Shown here: positions 30,771 through 39,100 of the stretch, piece after piece
Layout: every line of letters begins with the position of its first letter
Numbering within the stretch: the first letter of the stretch is position 1
Origin: Cellulomonas sp.
GTDB taxonomy: Bacteria; Actinomycetota; Actinomycetes; Actinomycetales; Cellulomonadaceae
NCBI GenBank assembly: GCA_031178805.1
Contig: JAPSIJ010000001.1
Coordinates: 1-40,349 of the forward strand
Reading direction: 5' to 3'
Length of the DNA: 40,349 bases
The notes under the pieces: model-generated
What the model saw: the letters and a program-made list of their open reading frames with translations, nothing else
Told to the model about the DNA's origin: nothing
Databases searched by the model: none
Translations under genes and position numbers: made by a program

Positions 30771-31511
30771 TCAGGGCAGCAGGTCGGCCTCGCGGACGTC
30801 GACGGTCGGGCTGGTGTCGCCGGGGAGCAGGGCCGCCAGCCCCACGAGGTGCGCACCGCCGTCCCCGGCGAGGGCGAGGTCGGTGAGCCACCACCGCGCG
30901 CCGGGCGGCGGGGGCAGCGCGTCGGGGGCGTGCCGGACCGCCGGGCGGCCCGCGACGTCGTCGACCCGCAGCGCGCGGGGGTCGACGGCGAGCCCGGTCC
31001 CGGCGGCCTTGAGCACCGCCTCCTTGCGCACCCAGGACCGGAGCAGGCCGTCCGGGCCGGGCGCAGGCGGCTCGCCGTCGGCGAGCACGACCTCCGCCAG
31101 CCGCCCGGGCCCGCGCGGGGCGGCCCTGGGCTCCACGTCCACGCCCACCGGCACGTCGGCCGCCGCCGCCACGACGAGGTCGTCGGCGCGGCCCAGCGAG
31201 ACCCGGGGCACCGGTCCGCCGTCGGCCCGCCGCGCCAGGGGAGCGCCGTGCGCGGTGCTGCCGCAGGCGGGGCACCGGCGCCCGACGCGGACGTCCGCAG
31301 CCGCGGCTCCGCACGCCTCGGCGGCCAGGACCCGCGCGAGCAGCAGCGCGGTCGCCACCGCGTCCTGGCGCCGGGGCGGGGCGGCCGCGACGCGGTCCCG
31401 CTCGTCCGGCGTCAGCGCCGGGAGCACCTCGGACACCGGCCTGGTCCACGCCCAGCGCACCCGCAGCACCACGCCCGGCGCGGGCTGGTCCGGGGCGGCG
31501 GGAACGGGCAC
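30771..31511 (-). CDS. 4'-phosphopantetheinyl transferase (Sfp type)
   Basis: 246 residues. Transfers phosphopantetheine from CoA to a carrier-domain serine, presumably S538 of the nearby NRPS. Signature parts: PVGVDVEP with the Mg-binding acidic pair and SWVRKEAVLKAAGTGL with the W.RKEA.LK.. motif. A CPACG stretch at about residue 80 (RRCPACGSTAHG) is common in actinobacterial members. The GTG at 31511 has only a poor ribosome site. It is convergent with the M1 gene and divergent from the arabinanase gene. Confidence 0.9.
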   Translation of the reverse strand: MPVPAAPDQPAPGVVLRVRWAWTRPVSEVLPALTPDERDRVAAAPPRRQDAVATALLLARVLAAEACGAAAADVRVGRRCPACGSTAHGAPLARRADGGPVPRVSLGRADDLVVAAAADVPVGVDVEPRAAPRGPGRLAEVVLADGEPPAPGPDGLLRSWVRKEAVLKAAGTGLAVDPRALRVDDVAGRPAVRHAPDALPPPPGARWWLTDLALAGDGGAHLVGLAALLPGDTSPTVDVREADLLP

Positions 31512-31537
31512 GGCGTCATCATCGCGTGCCGGACCCC

Positions 31538-31595
31538 TTGACGGGACGGCGCGGCGCCTGTGACGCTCTACAGCGTTGCACTACAACGATGTAGA
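31538..31595 (+). promoter_or_regulatory. Arabinanase promoter with palindromic operator
   Basis: TTGACG (31538-31543) is a candidate -35. Downstream, TCTACAGCGTTG (31567-31578) and CAACGATGTAGA (31584-31595) form an inverted repeat with 11 of 12 pairs around the 5-bp centre CACTA. The site covers the likely transcription start and ends 13 bp before the ATG, a repressor position. LacI- or GntR-type binding is plausible; no such gene is adjacent. Confidence 0.65.
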
Positions 31596-31608
31596 ACCGG
31601 AGCGACCG

Positions 31609-33414
31609 ATGCTTTCGCGCAGCACTGACCCCCGATCCGCCCACCGCCCGGCCGCCGCGCTCGTGGCGCTGCTGGCCGTGGTCCTCGCCCTGACGGCCGC
31701 GGGCCGGGCGTCCGCCGCACCCGCCGCACCGCCGCCCTCACCGTCCGTCGGCACCTCCGTCGGCACGTCCGCCGCACCGCCCGCCGACGTCGCCGCCCTG
31801 GCCGTCGACCCGCCGGGCGGCAAGTCGGTGGTGGGGGAGACCTCGCCGATCCACGACCCGGCGCTGATCATCGACGACGACGGCACCTGGTACGTGTACT
31901 CGACGGGCCTGGTGAACCGCGAGAACGGCGGCACCATCCAGGTGTGGTCCTCGGCCGACGACGGCACCACCTGGGCGTACCGCGGCACGATCTGGGACGA
32001 GATCCCCGCCTGGATCGACGAGCACTTCGCCGACGGTGCGCTGCCGGACAACCTGTGGGCGCCGGAGATCTACGAGCACGACGGCACCTACTACCTGTAC
32101 TACTCGGCGTCGCGGTTCGGCACCGACACCTCGGTCACGGCGCTGGCCACCAGTCCCACGCTCGACCCGGAGGACCCGGACTACGGCTGGGTGGACCAGG
32201 GCCCCGTGATCAGCTCGCCGGTGACCGGGCTTCCCGACGGCAAGGCGTTCAACGCGATCGACGCCGGGATCGTCGAGGACGAGGACGGCACGCCGTACCT
32301 GGCGATCGGCTCGTTCTGGTACGGCATCTTCCTGGTGCCGATCGAGTGGCCGAGCGGCAAGCCGGTCGACGGCTGGCAGGCGCGGACGGTGCACCTCGCG
32401 GACCGGATGATGGAAGGCAACCCGATCGAGGCGCCGTACATCGTGCACCGGGACGGCTACTACTACCTGTTCGTCTCGTTCGGCTTCTGCTGCCGCGGCG
32501 CGGACTCGACCTACCAGGTGGCCGTCGGGCGGGCCGAGCAGGTGACGGGCCCGTACCTGGACGCCGAGGGGCGTGACCTGGCCGACGGCGGCGGGACGAT
32601 CGTGCTCGACCGGCACGGCGCGGTGGTCGGACCGGGCGGGCAGTCGGTGTTCGGCGACTACCTCGCGTTCCACTACTACGACGCGTCGAACACCACGGCG
32701 CCCCACATCCCCACGCTGGGCCTCCAGCGGCTCGACTGGGTGGACGGCTGGCCGGTCGCGGACCAGGCGGTCGAGCTGCCCGCCGTCGCGACGCCCCCGG
32801 CGTCCGGCACGGTCGAGCCGGGCGCGGACGCGACGTTCGCGGCGCGGGTCACCGGGTCGCCGCGGCCGGTGGTGACGTGGCAGACGTCGGCCGACGCGGG
32901 CGCCACCTGGAGCGACGTGCCCGAGCAGCCGGTCACCGTGCCGGAGGGTGCGGGCACCGGTGCCGCCGGGGGAGTGCAGGCGCTCGCGGCGGGGGACGCG
33001 GCCACCTCGACCCTGGTGCTCCCGGCCGTGACGGCCGCGCAGGACGGGCTGCTGGTGCGGGCGACGGCGCACAACGCGCACGGCACGGCGACCAGCGCCC
33101 CCGCGACGCTGACCGTCGCGGCGGCCGGTCCCGCACCCGGTACGCCGGTGCCCGGGGCGCCGGGGGCACCGGTGCCGGGGACGCCGGCCGCGCCCGCAGC
33201 ACCGGCCGTCCCGGTCGCACCCGCCGCCGGGACGGGGTCGGGCGTGCTCGCCGCGGGCGGCGGGACCCGGTCGGGCGTGCTCGCGGCGACGGGCTCGGAC
33301 CCTGCTCCGCTGCTCGGCCTCGCGGTGGGGATGCTGCTCGCCGGGGCCGCCGGTGTCACCGCGGCGGGGCTGCGCGCGCGGCGGGGCCGGCCGGGCGAGG
33401 CCCCGGGGGTCTGA
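31609..33414 (+). CDS. GH43 arabinan endo-1,5-alpha-L-arabinosidase with Ig-like and LAXTG-type anchor
   Basis: 601 residues, secreted. Signal peptide about 1-37 (cut after RASA). The GH43 five-blade propeller covers about 75-392: D83 in IHDPALI (base), D218 in NAIDAGIVEDEDG (pKa modulator), E274 in NPIEAPYIVHRDGYYYLF (acid), plus SFGFCCRGADSTYQVAVGR and HYYD, typical of endo-arabinanases. An Ig-like domain (about 393-504) has VTWQTSADAGATW. A Pro/Ala/Gly linker leads to LAATG (558-562), a hydrophobic stretch and a basic tail, as in class E sortase substrates. ATG 31609 follows CCGGAG. It digests arabinan side chains of plant pectin outside the cell. Confidence 0.9.
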   Translation: MLSRSTDPRSAHRPAAALVALLAVVLALTAAGRASAAPAAPPPSPSVGTSVGTSAAPPADVAALAVDPPGGKSVVGETSPIHDPALIIDDDGTWYVYSTGLVNRENGGTIQVWSSADDGTTWAYRGTIWDEIPAWIDEHFADGALPDNLWAPEIYEHDGTYYLYYSASRFGTDTSVTALATSPTLDPEDPDYGWVDQGPVISSPVTGLPDGKAFNAIDAGIVEDEDGTPYLAIGSFWYGIFLVPIEWPSGKPVDGWQARTVHLADRMMEGNPIEAPYIVHRDGYYYLFVSFGFCCRGADSTYQVAVGRAEQVTGPYLDAEGRDLADGGGTIVLDRHGAVVGPGGQSVFGDYLAFHYYDASNTTAPHIPTLGLQRLDWVDGWPVADQAVELPAVATPPASGTVEPGADATFAARVTGSPRPVVTWQTSADAGATWSDVPEQPVTVPEGAGTGAAGGVQALAAGDAATSTLVLPAVTAAQDGLLVRATAHNAHGTATSAPATLTVAAAGPAPGTPVPGAPGAPVPGTPAAPAAPAVPVAPAAGTGSGVLAAGGGTRSGVLAATGSDPAPLLGLAVGMLLAGAAGVTAAGLRARRGRPGEAPGV

Positions 33415-33476
33415 CGGCCTCGGGGTCCGGGCTGCGCACCGCGCGGGTGCGCGGCCCCGGACCCAGGGAGCCGTCA
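33413..33476. terminator. Nested two-way terminator
   Basis: Three nested stems: TGACGGC (33413-33419) with 33470-33476, GGGTCCGGG (33423-33431) with CCCGGACCC (33456-33464), and GCGCACC (33434-33440) with GGTGCGC (33446-33452). The outer arms include the stop codons of both the arabinanase and the convergent MFS gene. Confidence 0.85.
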
Positions 33477-34916
33477 GGCCGTGACGCTCTCGCGGGAGGT
33501 GAACCGGCGGACGGTGCCGCGCATGCCGAGCTCGCTGCGCCGGGCCAGCGCCAGCCCGACGACGAGGGCGCCGAGCAGCGGCCCGACGCCGCAGGCCACC
33601 ATGCCGGCGCGCGCGCCGACGTGCTCGCAGATCCAGCCGATCAGCGTGCCGGACACCGCCTGGGCGCCGAGCAGCACCAGCACGTACAGCGCCATCACGC
33701 GGCCGCGGACGTGCGGCGCCACGGTGGTCTGCACCAGGGTGTTGCTGCCGGTGAGGTAGAGCAGCGTGACGACGCCCATCGCGATCAGCACCGCGATGAA
33801 CAGCGGCAGGCTCGGCGCGAGCGCGGCGAGCAGCTGCAGGCCGCCGATGCCGCCCGCCAGGAGCACCAGGTGGGTGATCCGGCTGCCGCGGCGGCGGGTG
33901 GACAGCAGGGCGCCGGTGAGCGCGCCGACCGCGAGCATCGACGTGAGCAGCGCGTAGCCGCCGGCGTCGGTGCGGAACACCTGGTCGGTGTACGCGGCGA
34001 GCACGGTGGCCATGTTGACGCCGGTGACGGCGACGAACCCGACGAGCACGACGGACCACAGGATCCGCGGGCTGCGCCGGACGTACGCCAGGCCCTCGCG
34101 GAGCTGGCCGCGGGCGCGGGCGACGACCGGCGCGGGGGTCAGCTCGGAAGCGCGCATGAGGACGAGCAGCAGCACGGCGGCGAAGCACGCCAGCCCGTTG
34201 AGCAGGAAGGTCCAGCCCTCGCCGACGGCGCTGATCAGGCCGCCCGCGACGGCAGGCCCGACGAGGCCGCCCAGCTGGAACACCGCGGAGTTCACGCTGA
34301 TCGCCTGGCGCAGGTGCTGCGGGCCGGCGATCTCGTGCACGAACGCCTGCCGGGCCGGGTTGTCGAACACGGTCGCGAGGCCGCTGACGAACGCGGCGAC
34401 CAGGACGTGCCACGCCTGGACGTGCCCGGTGAGCGCGAGCACGGCGATCGCGAGCGTCGACAGGCCGAACACGGACTGGGTCACCATCAGCACCCGGCGC
34501 CGCGGGTACCGGTCGGCGATCACGCCGCCGACCAGGCCGAGCAGCAGCATCGGCAGGAACTGCAGGGTCACCGTCAGGCCGACGAGGGCGGCGGAGCCGG
34601 TGAGGCTGAGCACCAGCCAGTCCTGGGCCACGCGCGCGGCCCAGCCGCCGGTGTTGGTCAGCACCTGGGAGGCGACGTACAGGCGGAAGTTCCGGACGCC
34701 CAGCGCGGCCAGCGTGGCGTTGCGGGGACGCGGGGCGGACGCGCTCGCGGCGGCGGCGTCGGCGGGGGTGTCGACCGGGGCGGCCGGGCGGCGGTGCAGC
34801 GCGAGCCGGGGGCGGTGCAGCGTCCGGGCGGTGCGGCTCGCGGCCGTCGGGGCGACGGTCCGGGCGGTGCGGCGGGTGCGGGTCGGGGACAGGGACGGGC
34901 GGCGAGCCGAAGGCAC
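33474..34916 (-). CDS. MFS transporter (EntS/MFS_3-like exporter)
   Basis: 480 residues. A Pro/Arg/Ala-rich N-terminal tail of about 65 residues precedes 10-12 membrane segments. VRNFRLYVASQVLTNTGGWAARVAQDWLVLSLTGS opens the fold; GGVIADRYPRRRVLM is the MFS loop 2-3 motif; FVSGLATVFDNPARQAFVHEIAG is typical of EntS-like drug or siderophore exporters. The substrate is unknown. I chose GTG 34916 because AGGA lies 6 nt upstream, although the frame stays open to 35039. It is divergent from a LysR gene that may control it. Confidence 0.85.
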   Translation of the reverse strand: MPSARRPSLSPTRTRRTARTVAPTAASRTARTLHRPRLALHRRPAAPVDTPADAAAASASAPRPRNATLAALGVRNFRLYVASQVLTNTGGWAARVAQDWLVLSLTGSAALVGLTVTLQFLPMLLLGLVGGVIADRYPRRRVLMVTQSVFGLSTLAIAVLALTGHVQAWHVLVAAFVSGLATVFDNPARQAFVHEIAGPQHLRQAISVNSAVFQLGGLVGPAVAGGLISAVGEGWTFLLNGLACFAAVLLLVLMRASELTPAPVVARARGQLREGLAYVRRSPRILWSVVLVGFVAVTGVNMATVLAAYTDQVFRTDAGGYALLTSMLAVGALTGALLSTRRRGSRITHLVLLAGGIGGLQLLAALAPSLPLFIAVLIAMGVVTLLYLTGSNTLVQTTVAPHVRGRVMALYVLVLLGAQAVSGTLIGWICEHVGARAGMVACGVGPLLGALVVGLALARRSELGMRGTVRRFTSRESVTA

Positions 34917-35103
34917 AGGAGTTCCTAGCTGAGGTGGTGCGGAGGTGGCGTGCGGAACGGGGTCCGTGAGAGTCAGTACCTCTACGGTACGGTCGCCGCG
35001 CTCATTTTTCGACGTCATGACGGCTATCAGTGCCATCATGTTCCGTAATGATCACGTCGCGTCCACGCAGGTCGTGGGCGGTATGTCCGAAGCGGAGGTT
35101 CGC
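34917..35103. promoter_or_regulatory. Divergent control region of the MFS and LysR genes
   Basis: 187 bp, clearly richer in A/T than its flanks between about 34975 and 35060. It holds GTCATGAC and TGATCA palindromes and ATCAT-N8-ATGAT (35035-35039, 35048-35052), any of which could be a LysR site. Exact promoters could not be fixed. Confidence 0.5.
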
Positions 35104-35949
35104 GTGCTTGACCCCGACCAGCTGCGCACTTTCCTGGCCGTTTCCGAGACGTTGAACTTCACGCGGGCGGGCGCGCGCCTCGGTCTGTCGCAGCCCACCG
35201 TGAGCCAGCACATGCGCAAGCTCGAGGAGGCCGCGGGCCGCCGGCTGCTGGACCGGGACACCCGCGGCGTGCAGCTGACCGACGACGGCCAGGCGATGGC
35301 GACGTTCGCCCGGACGATCCTCGCGGCGCACGACGAGGCCACCCGGTACTTCACCGGGTCCGCGATGCACGGGCGGCTGCGGTTCGGCGCCGCGGACGAC
35401 CTGGCGCTGGCGCAGCTGCCCCGCGTGCTGCGGGACTTCCGGCGGCTGCACCCGCGGATCAACCTGGAGCTCACCGTCGCGCAGAGCGGGGCGCTGCACC
35501 GGCGGGTCCGCGCCGGCCAGCTCGACCTCGTCTACATCAAGGAGGCCACCGGGCAGGCGGAGGGCCAGCTCGTCCGCCGCGACCGGCTGGTGTGGGTCGC
35601 GCTGCCGGGCACGGCGGTGGACCCGGGCGCCCCGGTGCCGCTGATCACCTACCAGGGGTCCTCGATCACCCGGCAGGCGGCGGTGCAGGCGCTCACCGAG
35701 GCGGGTCGGCCGTGGCGGATCACCTGCAAGACGGTCGAGGTGAACGGGGTGCTCGCCGCCCTGCGCGCGGGCATGGGCATCGCGGTGCTGCCGCAGAGCC
35801 TCATCCCCGAGGACCTCGTGCCGCTGCCCGCGGGGCTGGGGCTGCCGGACCTCGGGGACGTCGACATCACCCTGGTGGCGAACCCGCAGTCGCCGCGGGA
35901 GCCGATCGAGGCGCTGACCAGCGCGATCCTCGGCACCGGACCGCGCTAG
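35104..35949 (+). CDS. LysR family transcriptional regulator
   Basis: 281 residues. DNA-binding helix-turn-helix near the N-terminus: DPDQLRTFLAVSETLNFTRAGARLGLSQPTVSQHMRKLEEAAGRRLLDRD; the rest is a periplasmic-binding-like effector domain (HGRLRFGAADDLALAQLPRVLRDF ... TVEVNGVLAALRAGMGIAVLPQSLI). GTG 35104 has GGAGG at 6 nt spacing and puts the protein start at the family's usual place; ATG 35083 is the alternative. By the common LysR arrangement it probably regulates the divergent MFS gene. Confidence 0.92.
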   Translation: MLDPDQLRTFLAVSETLNFTRAGARLGLSQPTVSQHMRKLEEAAGRRLLDRDTRGVQLTDDGQAMATFARTILAAHDEATRYFTGSAMHGRLRFGAADDLALAQLPRVLRDFRRLHPRINLELTVAQSGALHRRVRAGQLDLVYIKEATGQAEGQLVRRDRLVWVALPGTAVDPGAPVPLITYQGSSITRQAAVQALTEAGRPWRITCKTVEVNGVLAALRAGMGIAVLPQSLIPEDLVPLPAGLGLPDLGDVDITLVANPQSPREPIEALTSAILGTGPR

Positions 35950-35999
35950 TCTCACCGGCGGCCCGCCCGGGCCGCCCACCGCCGCCGAGAGGACCCGCG

Positions 36000-36377
36000 T
36001 TGCCCAGCGTCGACTACTTCCTGACCGGTCAGCCCGACGCCGCGCGCGCCGCGCTGGCCGCCGCCCTGCAGGAGCACGGCTTCGAGGTGACCACCAACCC
36101 GGACGGCACCTGGGCGGTCGCCCGCGGCAACGCCACCCTCACCGCGTTCGTCGGCGCGCTCGCCGGCCGGTCGAAGCAGCGCCTGGTGTACGCGATGCAC
36201 TTCTTCGACCACCAGGGCACGCTCGTGGCCCGGTTCTTCCGCGAGTCCGGCGCCGGCGTCCTGGGCGGCGCGGTCGGCCTCGCGCGGTCCAACTCGGTGT
36301 TCACCGAGGTCAGCGAGGCCGTCGCCGCGCGCCTGCAGGGCCAGGGACTGCTGGGTCACCTCGTCCGCGGCGCCTGA
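36000..36377 (+). CDS. Small protein of unknown function, TTG start
   Basis: 125 residues. I do not recognise the family. The frame starts at TTG 36000 (protein begins (M)PSVDYFLTGQPDAARAALAAALQ) with GAGAGGAC 7 nt upstream; no ATG or GTG fits. It has an alternating alpha/beta look: YFLTGQPD, FEVTTNPDGTWAVARGN, RLVYAMHFFDHQGTLVARFFRESGAG, then EVSEAVAARLQGQG. No signal peptide or membrane segment. It lies between the LysR gene and the F420 oxidoreductase, co-directed with both. Confidence 0.7.
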   Translation: MPSVDYFLTGQPDAARAALAAALQEHGFEVTTNPDGTWAVARGNATLTAFVGALAGRSKQRLVYAMHFFDHQGTLVARFFRESGAGVLGGAVGLARSNSVFTEVSEAVAARLQGQGLLGHLVRGA

Positions 36378-36476
36378 CCCCGCCGGGCAGTCCGGGAATC
36401 GCGCGGGCACCCGACCTGGTTAGGCTCGGCGGAGGCCCGCGTCCGTGCGGGTGGTTCGGCACGAGGGAGAGCGTCC

Positions 36477-37496
36477 GTGGCACAGGGTGTGGTGGCCGAG
36501 GGCCTGCAGGTCGGGTACGCGGCGATGCTGGAGCAGTTCCATCCGACGGAGGCCGTCGAGCTGTCCGCCTACGCCGAGAGCCAGGGGTTCCTCGGCACGA
36601 TGGCGGCCGACCACTACCAGCCGTGGGTGCCGCAGCAGGGCCAGTCGTCGTTCGTGTGGAACGTGCTGACCGCGCTGGGTGAGCGCACCACCGGCGACAT
36701 GGGGCCCGGCGTCACCGCGCCGACGTTCCGCTGGCACCCGGCGATGGTCGCCCAGGCGTCCGCCACGCTCGCCGCGATGTACCCGGGCCGGCACTGGCTG
36801 GGCCTGGGCTCCGGCGAGGCGCTGAACGAGCACATCGTGGCGAACTACTGGCCCGAGGCGCCCGAGCGGATCAACCGGATGTTCGAGGCCATCGACATCA
36901 TCAAGAAGCTGTTCGCGGCCTCGCTCGCCGGCAAGGACGTCAAGCACTCCGGGCAGTTCTACAAGGTCGAGTCCACCCGGCTGTGGACCATGCCGGAGGT
37001 CGCCCCGGAGATCCTGGTCGCCACGGCGGGCCCCGTCACGGCCAAGCGCGCCGGCAAGCACGCCGACGGCCTGATCACCGTCGGGGCGCCGCTGGAGAAG
37101 ATCAGCGGGCTGTTCGGCAAGTTCGACGAGGGCGTCCGCGAGTCCGGCCGGAACCCCGACGACCTGCCGAAGGTGCTGCAGCTGCACCTGTCGTGGGCGG
37201 ACACCGACGAGCAGGCGCTCGAGAACGCCATGACCGAGTGGCCCAACGGCGGCATGAAGTTCCCGAAGGGGGACATCCGCTCGCCGTTCGACTTCGCGCA
37301 GATGGCCAAGCTCGTGCGCCCCGAGGACTTCGAGGGCCGCATGGTCATCTCCGCCGACCCCGACGTGCACCGCGCGGAGATCCAGAAGTACGTCGACCTC
37401 GGGTTCGACCGGATCTACCTGCACAACGTCGGCCGGAACCAGCGCGAGTGGATCGACGTGTTCGGGCGGGACGTGCTGCCGAAGCTGGTGCGCTGA
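36477..37496 (+). CDS. F420-dependent LLM-class oxidoreductase (FGD-like)
   Basis: 339 residues. Close in pattern to mycobacterial F420-dependent glucose-6-phosphate dehydrogenase: AADHYQPW (D45, H46, W50 match D39, H40, W44 of FGD1), GLGSGEALNE with E114 matching E109, TAPTFRWHPAMVAQA and ATAGPVTAKRAGKHADGLITVG. The phosphate-contact lysines of FGD1 are not clearly conserved, so the substrate may differ. GTG 36477 has GAGGGAG. It is followed 2 nt later by the F420 ligase gene, so the F420 enzyme and a cofactor-making step share an operon. A TTAGGCT box near 36420 may be the promoter. Confidence 0.88.
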   Translation: MAQGVVAEGLQVGYAAMLEQFHPTEAVELSAYAESQGFLGTMAADHYQPWVPQQGQSSFVWNVLTALGERTTGDMGPGVTAPTFRWHPAMVAQASATLAAMYPGRHWLGLGSGEALNEHIVANYWPEAPERINRMFEAIDIIKKLFAASLAGKDVKHSGQFYKVESTRLWTMPEVAPEILVATAGPVTAKRAGKHADGLITVGAPLEKISGLFGKFDEGVRESGRNPDDLPKVLQLHLSWADTDEQALENAMTEWPNGGMKFPKGDIRSPFDFAQMAKLVRPEDFEGRMVISADPDVHRAEIQKYVDLGFDRIYLHNVGRNQREWIDVFGRDVLPKLVR

Positions 37497-37498
37497 CG

Positions 37499-38329
37499 GT
37501 GGCGGAGCCGGGGGCCGTGCCGGCCGCCGCCGTGCTCACCGCCGTGCTCACCGCCTGGGGGGTGCCCGGGATCGGCGAGGTGCGCCCCGGCGACGACCTG
37601 GCGACCCTGCTCGGCGACGCGCTCGCCGCGGACGCGGTGGCCCGGCCGGCGACCGCGCTCGCGGACGGCGACGTCCTGGTGGTCACGAGCAAGATCGTGT
37701 CCAAGGCGGAGGGCCGGGTCGTCCGGGCGGCGGACCGGGAGGCGGCGATCACCGCCGAGACGGTGCGCGTCGTCGCCACCCGGGAGCACCCCGGCGGGGT
37801 GACCCGGATCGTGGAGAACCGGCTCGGCCTCGTCATGGCGGCCGCGGGCGTGGACGCGTCGAACACCCCGGAGGGCACCGTCCTGCTGCTCCCCGAGGAC
37901 CCCGACGCCACGGCGCGGGCCCTGCGGGCGGCGCTGGCGGCGCGGTTCGGCGTGCGGCTCGGCGTGCTGGTCACCGACACCGCGGGGCGGCCGTGGCGCC
38001 AGGGCCAGACCGACATCGCGATCGGCGCCGCGGGCGTGCGGGTGCTGGAGGACCTGCGCGGCTCCACCGACACGTACGGGCGGCCGCTGCAGGTCAGCGT
38101 GGCGGCGCTCGCCGACGAGATCGCCGGCGCCGCCGAGCTGGTGAAGGGCAAGGCCACCGGCGTGCCGCTCGCCGTGGTCCGCGGCCTGGCGCACGCGGTC
38201 ACCGCCGAGGACGGCCCCGGCGCGCGGACCCTGGTGCGGGTGGGACCCGACGACATGTTCGCCGAGGGCACCGCCGAGGCCTACGCCCGCGGCTGGAAGG
38301 ACGCCACGGGCGCTGCCCCGCGTGACTGA
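37499..38329 (+). CDS. cofE: Coenzyme F420-0:L-glutamate ligase
   Basis: 276 residues. Adds gamma-linked glutamates to F420-0 with GTP. Recognised by DVLVVTSKIVSKAEGRVV, ETVRVVATREHPGGVTRIVENRLGLVMAAAGVDASNTPEGTVLLLPEDPD, and VLVTDTAGRPWRQGQTDIAIGAAGV. It has only the ligase half of mycobacterial FbiB; the C-terminal nitroreductase-like domain that reduces dehydro-F420-0 is missing and must be elsewhere or replaced. GTG 37499 begins 2 nt after the FGD-like stop. Its end overlaps the next gene by 8 nt. Confidence 0.93.
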   Translation: MAEPGAVPAAAVLTAVLTAWGVPGIGEVRPGDDLATLLGDALAADAVARPATALADGDVLVVTSKIVSKAEGRVVRAADREAAITAETVRVVATREHPGGVTRIVENRLGLVMAAAGVDASNTPEGTVLLLPEDPDATARALRAALAARFGVRLGVLVTDTAGRPWRQGQTDIAIGAAGVRVLEDLRGSTDTYGRPLQVSVAALADEIAGAAELVKGKATGVPLAVVRGLAHAVTAEDGPGARTLVRVGPDDMFAEGTAEAYARGWKDATGAAPRD

Positions 38330-39095
38330 GCAGCCGGGCGGCCTCCGGCTGCGCTGCGAGCAGGGGCCGGTCGGCGGGCGCGCCGCCGCCGCGGGGGCGG
38401 ACGCGGTGGTCGTGGTGGACGTGCTGTCGTTCACGACGACCGTGTCGGTCGCCGTCGACCGGGGGATCGCCGTGCACCCGTACCCGTGGCCCGCCGGCGG
38501 GGGCGCCGACGACGGGGCCGCCGCGTACGCCCGGCGGCACGACGCCGTGCTGGCCGTGCGGCGCCGGGACGCCCGCCCGGGGGACGTCACCCTGTCGCCC
38601 GCCGGGATGCGCGCGGCCGACGGGGTCGCGCGGGTGGTGCTGCCCTCCCCGAACGGCGCCACGCTCGCGCACGACCTCGGACGCGGCGCCCCGGTGCTGC
38701 TCGCGGCGTCGCTGCGGAACGCGACGGCGGTCGCCCGCTGGCTCGCCGCCCGGCTGGACGACGGCGCGACCGTCGCCGTGGTGGCCGCGGGGGAGCGGTG
38801 GCCCGACGGCTCGCTGCGTCCGGCGGTCGAGGACCTCTGGGGCGCGGGCGCGGTGCTCGGCACCCTGCTCCGGCTGACCGGCGCCGACGCGTCCCCGGAG
38901 GTGCGCGCGGCGGTGGCGGCGCACGCCGCGGTCGCCGGCCACGAGGCCGCGGCGCTGGCCGCCTGCGTGACCGGGCGCGAGCTCGCCGCGGGCGGCTGGC
39001 ACGAGGACGTCCGCATCGCGGCGGAGGCCGACGCGAGCGACGCGGTGCCGGTGCTCCGCGCCGGGGCGTTCGTGGACGCGCGGTCGCTACGATGA
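38322..39095 (+). CDS. 2-phosphosulfolactate phosphatase family protein (ComB-like)
   Basis: 257 residues. ComB removes phosphate from 2-phosphosulfolactate in coenzyme M synthesis of methanogens; actinobacteria do not use that pathway, so the real substrate here is unknown. Family marks: AVVVVDVLSFTTTVSVAVDRG, VVLPSPNGATLAHDLG, and AVVAAGERWPDGSLRPAVEDLWGAG. GTG 38322 overlaps the cofE stop by 8 nt, showing tight coupling to an F420 gene. A role in handling a phosphorylated F420 precursor is an idea only. Confidence 0.85.
   Translation: MTEQPGGLRLRCEQGPVGGRAAAAGADAVVVVDVLSFTTTVSVAVDRGIAVHPYPWPAGGGADDGAAAYARRHDAVLAVRRRDARPGDVTLSPAGMRAADGVARVVLPSPNGATLAHDLGRGAPVLLAASLRNATAVARWLAARLDDGATVAVVAAGERWPDGSLRPAVEDLWGAGAVLGTLLRLTGADASPEVRAAVAAHAAVAGHEAAALAACVTGRELAAGGWHEDVRIAAEADASDAVPVLRAGAFVDARSLR
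39088..39093 (+). promoter_or_regulatory. Leaderless -10 box of the DUF433 gene
   Basis: TACGAT, 7 nt before ATG 39101, overlapping the first base of the stop codon of the ComB-like gene. Confidence 0.55.
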
Positions 39096-39100
39096 CAACC

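Noticed and set aside
28841..30856. Minus-strand frame with repeated His/Thr/Pro units
   Set aside because: The repeats come from the 45-bp DNA array read in one frame; the 44-bp second unit, antisense overlap with the NRPS and M1 genes, and lack of any start signal argue against a protein.
34917..35039. An extension of the MFS protein to ATG 35039 or 35018
   Set aside because: These starts lie in the AT-rich shared promoter region without ribosome sites, while GTG 34916 has AGGA at 6 nt.
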